Part shown: positions 18,401 to 24,348 of the stretch, piece after piece
Layout: every line of letters starts with the position of its first letter
How positions within the stretch are numbered: position 1 is the first letter of the stretch
Assembly: GCA_964443745.1 (NCBI GenBank)
Contig: CAYUEN010000030.1
Coordinates: 1-24,348 of the forward strand
Source: CAYUEN01 sp964443745
GTDB taxonomy: Bacteria; Campylobacterota; Campylobacteria; Campylobacterales; QNZT01
Reading direction: 5' to 3'
DNA: 24,348 nucleotides
Made by a program: the position numbers and the translations under genes
Notes under the pieces: generated by a model
Databases searched by the model: none
What the model was told of the DNA's origin: nothing
The model's input: only the letters and a program-made list of their open reading frames with translations

Positions 18401-19540
18401 CCTGATAGCGGCGAGGTCGTTTTCATCTTCGATCTCTTCGGTCTGCTTCAGTAGTTTGAGCGTCTCGACGTCCGCCAGGAAAGAGTTGATGATCGAATCG
18501 TCCACACCGGGAGCGAGGTCGTTGGCGATTTCGATCGACTCTTCGCCGATTTCGATGATCTTCGCGAGTTTGGTCTCGTCCAGTTGCGTCAGGGTCTCGA
18601 AGAGCACTTCGCCGCTCTCTTTGTCGATGATCGGAGCCGCGAGGAACCGATCCATCAGCGTTTCGATCGGATATTCGATCCATTTGAGCCCCTCGTCCGC
18701 CAGTTTTGCCGCCTTCTTCGCGGAGAGCCTTTTGCCGGCGGCGACGATGAGATTGCCGTTTTCGTCTTTCATGTCGAAATCGAGTTTGCCGACGAAACTT
18801 TTGACATCGAAAGGAATCAGAAATTTGTTTTCCGTGATCTTGATCTCTTGAATCGGATAGAAAAGCTTTAGGATATCCTGCTTGCTGTATCCCAGCGCCC
18901 TGAAGAGAATCGTGACCGGCACTTTTCTTCGTTTGTTGATACGGACATAGAGGGTATCTTTGGCGTCGTATTCGAAATAGAGCCAGGAGCCGCGATCGGG
19001 AATGATCTGCGCGGTATAGAGAAGTTTGTTGGAGACGGTGGTACTCTCCTCCTCTTTGAAGATGACGCCGGGGCTTCTGTGGAGCTGGTTGACGACGACC
19101 CTTTCGACACCGTTGATGATGAAGGAGGTTCTGCCGGTCATAAGCGGAATGTCCCGGATGTAGAGATACTGCTCCTTGATATCCTTCACGCCGGTCTTTT
19201 CGCCGGTCTTTTCGTTCTTGTCCCAGAGAATGAGTCTGATCTTCATCTTCAGATGAACTGAATACGTCAGACCCCGTTCCATACACTCACGGATCGTATA
19301 TTTGGGTTTGCCGATCTCGCTCTCGATATATTCGAGTGTAAGGTTGTTTTGTTTATCATGTATCGGAAAGATGGTCTTGAAGACTTTTTCGATTCCACTT
19401 TCGATATCTTTATTGCTGACGTTCAGAAACTGTTCGTAACTTTTTTGTTGCAGCTGCAATAAATTGGGAACATCTATCTGTTTGGGATGTTTGGCAAAAT
19501 CGACGCGAAATCGATTTCCTGACCGTAAAGTGTTTAACAT
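15374..19540 (-). CDS. rpoB: DNA-directed RNA polymerase subunit beta
   Basis: This 1388-residue subunit, close to the Campylobacter length, starts MLNTLRSGNRFRVDFAKH. It contains the rifampicin-pocket region [26 protein letters not shown] (about residues 520-545), whose key Asp, His and Ser residues are wild type, so rifampicin sensitivity is expected. The conserved blocks [42 protein letters not shown] and [20 protein letters not shown] are intact. It forms the DNA/RNA channel with RpoC. The start has AGAAGG upstream. rplL ends 168 bases before it, and that spacer carries two hairpins. Confidence 0.98.
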
Positions 19541-19578
19541 GGGTCTACCTTCTAGAAGATTTTTTAAATTTGCAAATT

Positions 19579-19614
19579 AGATATTGGGATAGTTTGTTAT
19601 TTTATCCAATATCT
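19579..19614 (-). other. AT-rich inverted repeat upstream of rpoB
   Basis: AGATATTGG and CCAATATCT form a perfect 9-bp stem around an AU-rich loop. It lies 39 bases upstream of the rpoB start. It could influence rpoB translation, or its TAAAAT (minus strand) could be a promoter element. The stem is clear, the role is not. Confidence 0.35.
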
Positions 19615-19668
19615 TTTATAAATAGCTGAATGTTTACAAAAGATAGTGGATGTCCTACAGTGTGATGG

Positions 19669-19702
19669 CACAGAAAAGGGGAACGAGCCCCCTCTTTCCG
19701 TG
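19669..19702 (-). promoter_or_regulatory. Stable hairpin in the rplL-rpoB spacer, candidate attenuator or RNase III site
   Basis: On the minus strand CACGGAAAG pairs with TTTTCTGTG, and GGGGG with TCCCC/TTCCCC, with one bulged A and a small CTCG-type loop, giving about 14 bp just six bases after the rplL stop. No U-run follows, so it should not be a complete terminator. In E. coli the same spacer contains an attenuator and an RNase III cleavage site that set the rpoBC level. The positional match is strong. Confidence 0.6.
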
Positions 19703-19708
19703 TTGGTC

Positions 19709-20092
19709 TTACTTGACTTCGACAGTAGCGCCAGCTTCTTCGAGTTGTTTTTTCGCCTCTTCGGCGTCCTCTTTGGAGACTCCCTCTTTGATAGTCGTAG
19801 GAGCGCTTTCGACCGCCTCTTTCGCCTCTTTGAGCCCAAGACCCGTAAGCGCACGTACCGCTTTGATGACGTTGATCTTCTTCGCACCGACGTCTTTGAG
19901 CACGACATCGAACTCCGTCTTCTCTTCCGCCGGCGCACCCGCTTCCGCGCCACCTGCAACGGCACCGCCCGCTACGACAGTAGGCTGAGCGGATACGCCG
20001 AACTTCTCTTCGAACTCTTTAACCAGCTCGGAAAGCTCGAGCACAGACATGTTGGAGATAAACTCGATTACATCTTCTTTGGTAATTGCCAT
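19709..20092 (-). CDS. rplL: 50S ribosomal protein L7/L12
   Basis: This 127-residue acidic protein has the N-terminal dimerisation domain (MAITKEDVIEFISNMSVLEL), an Ala/Gly-rich hinge (about 40-58: VVAGGAVAGGAEAGAPAEEK) and the factor-binding C-terminal domain (KTEFDVVLKDVGAKKINVIK to EEAGATVEVK). It is the flexible stalk that recruits translation GTPases such as EF-Tu and EF-G, both encoded in this window. The ATG at 20090-20092 fits the family and has AAGGA at proper spacing; a TTG two codons upstream is too close to it. It follows rplJ by 50 bases. Confidence 0.97.
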   Translation of the reverse strand: MAITKEDVIEFISNMSVLELSELVKEFEEKFGVSAQPTVVAGGAVAGGAEAGAPAEEKTEFDVVLKDVGAKKINVIKAVRALTGLGLKEAKEAVESAPTTIKEGVSKEDAEEAKKQLEEAGATVEVK

Positions 20093-20142
20093 ATTCAATC
20101 CTTTTTTCTATGTGTTGTATTTTTATCGTATTGTCGATCCGC

Positions 20143-20658
20143 TTACGCAGACTCTTTTTGTTGCCTGATGTTCTCAAGCACGGTGACGAAGCTCTGCGGT
20201 ACCGCGTTGAGTACGTACGCCATATTTCTTGCCGGTGCCGTCCAGACGGAAAGCAGCATACCGATAAACTCCTCTTTGGAAGCGAGTTTGGAGTATGCTT
20301 CGATCTGCGCAGCGTCGACGACCTGATCCTCGAAGTATCCCGTCTTGATCGCAAAATGCTCTTTGCTCTCTTCGGCAAACTTCGTGACAGTCTTGGCAAG
20401 AGCGACGATATCGTCTCCCCAGACAAGCAGGTTCGTCTCTTTCAGATCGAGACCCTCGATACCGGCGTTTTTGAATCCGATCATCGCCAGGGTGTTTTTG
20501 ACCACCTTGACCGTCAGACCCGCTTCTCTCGCCTGGTTGCGCAGTGCCTCCATCTGCGGCACGGTAAGCCCTTTGTAATCGCATACCACGATACCGGGAC
20601 GTGCCTCGAACGCGCTTGTCAGTTCTCCAACGAGCTGTTCTTTCTCTTTGCGTGTCAT
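20143..20658 (-). CDS. rplJ: 50S ribosomal protein L10
   Basis: This 171-residue protein starts MTRKEKEQLVGELTSAF. Its N-terminal domain binds 23S rRNA, and its C-terminal helix (NAVPQSFVTVLENIRQQKESA) should carry L7/L12 dimers as the stalk base. I use the ATG at 20656-20658, preceded by GAAAGGAGAAAT; the frame stays open upstream through the leader, but that segment (GLPCLMKSERR) does not look like L10. The upstream 121-base leader folds in an L10-leader-like way, so feedback by the L10-L12 complex is likely. Confidence 0.97.
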   Translation of the reverse strand: MTRKEKEQLVGELTSAFEARPGIVVCDYKGLTVPQMEALRNQAREAGLTVKVVKNTLAMIGFKNAGIEGLDLKETNLLVWGDDIVALAKTVTKFAEESKEHFAIKTGYFEDQVVDAAQIEAYSKLASKEEFIGMLLSVWTAPARNMAYVLNAVPQSFVTVLENIRQQKESA

Positions 20659-20779
20659 ATTTCTCCTTTCCGACTTCATCAAACAGGGCAGGCCGACAGG
20701 CCGTGGCACCATCGGAGAATGGTGCCTGTTTAAGCATACGCCCCTGTTCTCTTGAGTCTAAGATAAAACCCGGATCGAT
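20659..20779 (-). promoter_or_regulatory. Structured leader of rplJ, probable L10 autoregulatory leader
   Basis: Between rplA and rplJ, on the minus strand, GGCACCAT pairs with ATGGTGCC (20719-20726 and 20705-20712) around a six-base loop. AACAGGG and GCCCTGTT bases form an outer stem around it, with further CAGG/CCTG pairing possible. L10 leaders in many bacteria are multi-branched and bind L10(L12)4 to repress rplJL. Position and nested stems fit; I have not checked the kink-turn consensus. Confidence 0.7.
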
Positions 20780-21481
20780 CTATCTAAGATCCATCAGTTC
20801 CTGTGTATTCAGATGCAGCGCCGGACTCATCGTCAAAGAGAGTGCGGCGGATTTGATATACCTGCCTTTCGCAGCGGCCGGTTTTTGTTTGTTGATCGCC
20901 CTGACGAAGGTTTCGAAGTTTTCTTTGATACTCTCGATAGGAAAACTCACCTTCCCGATACCGGCATGGATATTTCCGTGCTTGTCCACACGGAAATTGA
21001 CCTGGCCGCCTTTGGCGTTTTTGACGGCTTGTGCGACATCCATCGTGACGGTTCCCGTCTTGGGATTGGGCATCAACCCTTTGGGGCCGAGGATTCGCCC
21101 CACTTTACCTACCAGACCCATCATGTCGGGAGTGGCGATCAACACATCGAAATCGATCTTGCCGCCTTGAATCTCCTCGATCAGCTCGGCTCCTCCCGCG
21201 ATGTCGGCACCCGCCTCTTTCGCCTCGTCCACTTTGGCGCCTTTGGCGACGACGGCGACCCGTACCGTTTTGCCCGTACCCGCCGGCAACACGACCGAAC
21301 CGCGGACCATCTGGTCTGCGTGTCTTGGGTCGACGTTGAGCTTCATGCTCACCTCTACCGTTTCGTCGAACTTCGCGGATGCGAGATCTTTGACCTTCGC
21401 GACCGCCTCATCGATCGAATACTCGTCCTTATCGATCTTTTTCAATAATTCCTGAAATCTTTTTGATACTTTTTTTGACAT
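20780..21481 (-). CDS. rplA: 50S ribosomal protein L1
   Basis: This 233-residue protein starts MSKKVSKRFQELLKKIDKDE and contains the L1 motifs VVLPAGTGKTVRVAV and MGLVGKVGRILGPKGLMPNPKTGTV (the latter within residues ~124-148). L1 forms the mobile stalk that handles E-site tRNA and in many bacteria represses its own operon. A GGAG lies 7 bases before the ATG. The 58-base spacer after rplK contains a small CCACT/AGTGG hairpin (21505-21523) that could be an L1 target. Confidence 0.98.
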   Translation of the reverse strand: MSKKVSKRFQELLKKIDKDEYSIDEAVAKVKDLASAKFDETVEVSMKLNVDPRHADQMVRGSVVLPAGTGKTVRVAVVAKGAKVDEAKEAGADIAGGAELIEEIQGGKIDFDVLIATPDMMGLVGKVGRILGPKGLMPNPKTGTVTMDVAQAVKNAKGGQVNFRVDKHGNIHAGIGKVSFPIESIKENFETFVRAINKQKPAAAKGRYIKSAALSLTMSPALHLNTQELMDLR

Positions 21482-21504
21482 CGTTTACTCCGCATTTTTT
21501 GCTT

Positions 21505-21523
21505 CCACTTATCTACCGAGTGG
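21505..21523 (-). promoter_or_regulatory. Small hairpin in the rplK-rplA spacer, possible L1 operator
   Basis: CCACT and AGTGG arms enclose nine bases (CGGTAGATA on the minus strand). It lies in the 58-base rplK-rplA spacer. L1 is known to repress its operon through an rRNA-like mRNA stem. Only position and a short stem support this. Confidence 0.25.
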
Positions 21524-21539
21524 TCCGGTTTTGTTTTGG

Positions 21540-21962
21540 TTATTCTACTTCGACACCCATGCTTCGCGCGCTGCCTTCGATGATTCTGGCGGCCGCTTCG
21601 CGGTCTGTCGTATTGAGATCCTGGATCTTCTTGTCGACGATCTCCATGATCTGCTCTTTGGTGAGTTTGGCCACTTTGTTTTTGAGCGGATTGTCGGAAC
21701 CTTTCTTGATCCCGGCCGCTTTCTTGATTAGGTCGGAAGCGGGCGGCTGCTTCGTGATGAAGGTGAAACTTCTGTCCGCATAGACCGTGATGATGACGGG
21801 GATGTTGAATCCCATCATATCTTTCGTCTTCTCGTTGAACGCTTTGCAAAACTCCATGATGTTCACGCCCTGCTGACCCAGTGCGGGTCCCACCGGCGGT
21901 GAGGGGTTCGCCTGGCCGGCCGGAATCTGGAGTTTGATCTGTCCGGTAACTTTTTTTGCCAT
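21540..21962 (-). CDS. rplK: 50S ribosomal protein L11
   Basis: This 140-residue protein starts MAKKVTGQIKLQIPAGQANP, with PPVGPALGQQGVNIMEFCKAFN, the N-terminal proline-rich segment that contacts thiostrepton in sensitive bacteria. Its C-terminal domain (about 75-140) binds the GTPase-associated centre of 23S rRNA. L11 is needed for factor-stimulated GTPase activity and, where RelA-type enzymes exist, for the stringent response. AAAGGAAAG precedes the ATG, 20 bases after nusG. Length and motifs are normal. Confidence 0.98.
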   Translation of the reverse strand: MAKKVTGQIKLQIPAGQANPSPPVGPALGQQGVNIMEFCKAFNEKTKDMMGFNIPVIITVYADRSFTFITKQPPASDLIKKAAGIKKGSDNPLKNKVAKLTKEQIMEIVDKKIQDLNTTDREAAARIIEGSARSMGVEVE

Positions 21963-21982
21963 CTATCTTTCCTTTATAAAAT

Positions 21983-22513
21983 TTAGATAATTTTCTCTAC
22001 CTGAGAGTACAATATCTCTACAGGGGTACTTCTGCCGAAAATGGAGACGTTGAGTTTGAGGGTACCGTGTACCATGTCGTACTCCTCCACCACACCGGTA
22101 AAGTTCGCGAACGGACCTTCGGTGATGCGTACGCTCTCTCCCACTTCGAAAGAGATTTTCGGTTTCGGTGCCGCTTTTTTCTCCGCCTTTTCGAGAATCA
22201 GCTTGATATCTTTTTCGCTCAGAGGCGTCGGTTTTTTGGACTCTCCGATGAATCGGCTCACTTTGGGCAGAGACTGGATCTTGTGCCAGACCTCCGTATC
22301 CAGATCGAGCTTCGCGAAAACATATCCGGGATAGAGCGACCTCTCGGTAATCTTCTTTTCGCCGTTTTTGACTTCGATGACATCCTCGGTGGGTACGAGA
22401 ATCTCTTCGAGTTTCTCTTCGATCCCCATCTGCTTGAAGATGTTTTCGATCGCCCTCTTGACACTCATTTCACTGCCGGCATATGTCTGAATCGCATACC
22501 ATTTCTTAGCCAT
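21983..22513 (-). CDS. nusG: Transcription termination/antitermination protein NusG
   Basis: This 176-residue protein has the NGN domain (MAKKWYAIQTYAGSEMSVKR to about residue 110, including LYPGYVFAKLDLD) and a C-terminal KOW domain (VGESVRITEGPFANFTGVVEE, from about 124). NusG binds RNA polymerase and links it to Rho or to the ribosome through S10. AAAGGTG precedes the ATG. It lies 10 bases after secE and 20 before rplK, the classic order. Confidence 0.98.
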   Translation of the reverse strand: MAKKWYAIQTYAGSEMSVKRAIENIFKQMGIEEKLEEILVPTEDVIEVKNGEKKITERSLYPGYVFAKLDLDTEVWHKIQSLPKVSRFIGESKKPTPLSEKDIKLILEKAEKKAAPKPKISFEVGESVRITEGPFANFTGVVEEYDMVHGTLKLNVSIFGRSTPVEILYSQVEKII

Positions 22514-22523
22514 CGTTCACCTT

Positions 22524-22703
22524 TTACAATACAGAAGAGAGTGAAAACGACATGATCGCATCGATCAGTGCCAAAAACAGTGAAACGACCGTCACCACAA
22601 TAAAAACAGACACAAAAGCATTTCTGATCTGCTCTTTTGTAGGGAAGATGACTTTCGTCAGTTCAGCCCTCGAGTGGTGTATATAATCCAATAACTTTTG
22701 CAT
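22524..22703 (-). CDS. secE: Preprotein translocase subunit SecE
   Basis: Reading 22703 to 22524 on the minus strand gives a 59-residue protein beginning MQKLLDYIHHSRAELTKVIF. It has the conserved amphipathic segment with PTKEQIRNA and one membrane span (about 33-53, VSVFIVVTVVSLFLALIDAIM). This is the short single-span SecE form, which clamps SecY in the translocase. AAAGAGGAAAAT precedes the ATG. The start is only 15 bases after the tRNA-Trp CCA end, and nusG follows by 10 bases. Confidence 0.95.
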   Translation of the reverse strand: MQKLLDYIHHSRAELTKVIFPTKEQIRNAFVSVFIVVTVVSLFLALIDAIMSFSLSSVL

Positions 22704-22718
22704 TTATTTTCCTCTTTA

Positions 22719-22795
22719 TGGCAGGGCAAGAGGGACTCGAACCCCCAACCATCGGATTTGGAATCCGGCGCTCTACCAATTGGAGCTATTGCCCT
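22719..22795 (-). tRNA. tRNA-Trp (anticodon CCA)
   Basis: The minus strand folds as a full cloverleaf: acceptor AGGGCAA/TTGCCCT with discriminator G, D-arm GCTC...GAGC, anticodon loop TTCCAAA (CCA), T-loop TTCGAGT, and an encoded CCA end (22719-22721). The anticodon stem has a C-A mismatch at its first pair. It reads UGG codons. It sits between rpmG and secE, as is common in Campylobacterota. It starts 5 bases after the rpmG hairpin and ends 15 bases before secE, so it must be cut from a polycistronic transcript. Confidence 0.97.
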
Positions 22796-22800
22796 GCATG

Positions 22801-22829
22801 ATAAAAAGCAGTGAAACACTGCTTTTTAT
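22801..22829 (-). terminator. Perfect 13-bp hairpin with U-run after rpmG
   Basis: ATAAAAAGCAGTG and CACTGCTTTTTAT pair perfectly around an AAA loop (TTT on the transcribed strand), overlapping the rpmG stop codon. The 3' arm ends in TTTTTAT, so it looks like a strong intrinsic terminator for tuf-rpmG. The tRNA-Trp 5' end is only 5 bases further, which leaves no room for a promoter after it. Confidence 0.75.
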
Positions 22830-22984
22830 GATTTTAGTTTCGTCTCTTTATGCACTGTTCTCTTATTGCATCTGGGGCAATATTTCTTCAGTTGCATCTT
22901 TTCGGTAAATGTCTTGCTGTTTTTGGTTGTCGTGTAGTTGATATCACCACACTCTTCACATTTCAAACCGATTTTAATCGTCAT
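22826..22984 (-). CDS. rpmG: 50S ribosomal protein L33
   Basis: Translating 22984 to 22826 on the minus strand gives a 52-residue basic protein starting MTIKIGLKCEECGDINYTT. The two CXXC pairs (CEEC and CPRC) show it is the zinc-binding L33 form, so it needs zinc, unlike the cysteine-free form used in zinc starvation. L33 binds near the ribosomal E site. It lies 48 bases after tuf, and its stop codon is inside the terminator-like hairpin. AAGGGTAG lies before the ATG. Confidence 0.95.
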   Translation of the reverse strand: MTIKIGLKCEECGDINYTTTKNSKTFTEKMQLKKYCPRCNKRTVHKETKLKS

Positions 22985-23003
22985 GTTCTACCCTTAATAA
23001 CCA

Positions 23004-23024
23004 GGAAGGGATACGCTCCCTTCC
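23004..23024 (-). other. Hairpin in the tuf-rpmG spacer
   Basis: GGAAGGGA and TCCCTTCC form a perfect 8-bp stem with a 5-base loop, 8 bases after the tuf stop. No U-run follows on the transcript. It may be a processing or stability signal that raises tuf mRNA relative to the downstream genes. Confidence 0.5.
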
Positions 23025-23032
23025 CGAAAAAA

Positions 23033-24232
23033 TTATTCGATGATGCTGGAAACGACACCCGCACCGACTGTTCTACCACCCTCTCGGATAGCGAATCTCG
23101 TACCCTCTTCGAGTGCGATAGGTGCGATCAGTTCGACGGTGATTTTCACGTTGTCGCCAGGCATAACCATCTCTGTGCCCTCTGGCAGCGTGATAGAACC
23201 TGTCACGTCTGTCGTACGTACGTAGAACTGAGGTCTGTAGTTGTTGAAGAATGGTGTATGTCGGCCACCCTCCTCTTTCGTCAAGACGTAGATCTCGGCA
23301 TCGAATTTCGTATGAGGCGTGATGGAGCCAGGCTTACAAAGAACCATACCTCTCTCGACTTCCTCTTTTTTCGTACCGCGAAGAAGGATACCGCAGTTGT
23401 CGCCCGCTTCACCCTGCTCCATCTCTTTTCTAAACATTTCGACACCGGTAACCGTCGTTTTCTGTGTAGGTCTGATTCCGACGATCTCGACTTCGTCACC
23501 CACTTTGACGACACCTCTTTCGATTCTACCCGTTACGACCGTACCACGACCGGAGATGGAGAAAACATCCTCTACAGGCATCAGGAAATCTTTGTCCGTC
23601 TCTCTCTCCGGAGTAGGAATGTACTCGTCAACTGCATCCATCAGCTCGAGGATTTTCTCTCCCCACTCGCCGACTTTGCCCTCTTTCGCCTCTTCGAGCG
23701 CTTTGAGTGCGGAACCCGTGATGACCGGCGTGTCGTCACCGGGAAAATCGTACTCGTTCAGAAGCTCTCTGACTTCCATCTCTACCAGTTCGATCAACTC
23801 TTCGTCATCGACCATATCCGCTTTGTTCAGGAATACGACGATATAGGGAACGCCGACCTGGCGAGAAAGCAGAATGTGCTCTCTGGTCTGTGGCATCGGG
23901 CCATCCGCAGCGGAAACGACGAGAATCGCTCCGTCCATCTGTGCCGCACCTGTGATCATGTTTTTGACGTAGTCGGCGTGGCCGGGGCAGTCGACGTGTG
24001 CGTAGTGTCTCTTCTCCGTCTCGTATTCGATGTGAGATGTCGCGATGGTGATACCTCTCTCCTTCTCTTCGGGAGCGTTGTCGATACCGTCGTAGTCTTT
24101 CAGTTCCGCAAGACCTTTGGTAGCGAGAACAGCGGAAATCGCGGCTGTCAGTGTGGTTTTACCATGATCGACGTGACCGATGGTTCCTATGTTTACGTGT
24201 GGCTTGGTTCTTTCGAATTTCTCTTTTGCCAT
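23033..24232 (-). CDS. tuf: Elongation factor Tu
   Basis: This 399-residue GTPase delivers aminoacyl-tRNA to the ribosome. It has the P-loop GHVDHGKTT (19-27), DCPGH (80-84), NKAD (135-138) and the conserved C-terminal domain ending GAGVVSSIIE. I use the ATG at 24230-24232, with GGAGG seven bases upstream; a TTG four codons earlier overlaps that ribosome-binding site. It follows tRNA-Thr by 62 bases and precedes rpmG, the arrangement of the tRNA-tufB operon, and is probably cotranscribed with the upstream tRNAs. Confidence 0.98.
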   Translation of the reverse strand: MAKEKFERTKPHVNIGTIGHVDHGKTTLTAAISAVLATKGLAELKDYDGIDNAPEEKERGITIATSHIEYETEKRHYAHVDCPGHADYVKNMITGAAQMDGAILVVSAADGPMPQTREHILLSRQVGVPYIVVFLNKADMVDDEELIELVEMEVRELLNEYDFPGDDTPVITGSALKALEEAKEGKVGEWGEKILELMDAVDEYIPTPERETDKDFLMPVEDVFSISGRGTVVTGRIERGVVKVGDEVEIVGIRPTQKTTVTGVEMFRKEMEQGEAGDNCGILLRGTKKEEVERGMVLCKPGSITPHTKFDAEIYVLTKEEGGRHTPFFNNYRPQFYVRTTDVTGSITLPEGTEMVMPGDNVKITVELIAPIALEEGTRFAIREGGRTVGAGVVSSIIE

Positions 24233-24294
24233 CTTATCCTCCAATTTTAGATTGAATTTTTACTATTTTGAAAAGCTTTGGCCAAAACTTTCAG

Positions 24295-24348
24295 TGGAGC
24301 TCATAGAGGGACTTGAACCCTCGACCTCTTCCTTACCAAGGAAGTGCT
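24295..24348 (-). tRNA. tRNA-Thr (anticodon GGT), 3' part only
   Basis: The visible part on the minus strand includes the anticodon arm CTTCC-TTGGTAA-GGAAG (anticodon GGT, threonine ACC/ACU codons), the T-arm GAGGG-TTCAAGT-CCCTC and an encoded CCA end (24295-24297). The 5' acceptor strand and D-arm lie beyond the window edge. It precedes tuf, as in the tRNA-tufB arrangement. Confidence 0.93.

Overview
The window is one continuous leftward-reading (minus-strand) stretch from a member of the Campylobacterota (former Epsilonproteobacteria). I infer this from the gene order tRNA-Thr, tuf, rpmG, tRNA-Trp, secE, nusG, rplKAJL, rpoBC and from RpoC, EF-Tu and S12 sequences that resemble Campylobacter-type proteins from memory. 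The genus cannot be fixed. The moderate GC of the genes and the very AT-rich spacers would fit a free-living, possibly deep-sea lineage, but that is only inference.

Region by region, in transcription order (right to left): 24348-22719 holds the 3' part of tRNA-Thr(GGT), tuf, rpmG and tRNA-Trp(CCA). 22703-21540 holds secE, nusG and rplK. 21481-19709 holds rplA, a structured L10-type leader, rplJ and rplL. 19540-10882 holds rpoB and rpoC, overlapping by 29 nt in different frames. 10881-10312 is a 570-nt AT-rich spacer with hairpins, two dyads and candidate promoters. 10311-1086 is a five-gene accessory block: a lipoprotein, an RTX/VCBS protein, a TolC-type outer-membrane channel, an HlyB-type ABC exporter and an HlyD-type adaptor. 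994-1 holds rpsL (GTG start), rpsG and the first four codons of fusA.

The accessory block is a complete type I secretion system (T1SS) with its likely substrate. It sits between rpoC and rpsL, which are usually adjacent or nearly so in bacteria. The RTX protein has no signal peptide, seven in-register glycine/aspartate nonapeptides and adhesin-like VCBS/cadherin-like domains, so it is the expected cargo. A strong terminator separates it from the exporter genes, so cargo and exporter can be made at different levels.

The most striking observation is in the TolC homologue. Between the signal peptide and the channel domain lies a ~110-residue extension carrying ten acidic bacterial N-glycosylation sequons (D/E-X-N-X-S/T), roughly one every 12 residues. 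The lipoprotein of the same block carries six and HlyD one. The RTX cargo, which would bypass periplasmic PglB, has only two in 748 residues. This suggests an N-glycan-decorated type I secretion machine, a hypothesis testable by glycoproteomics.
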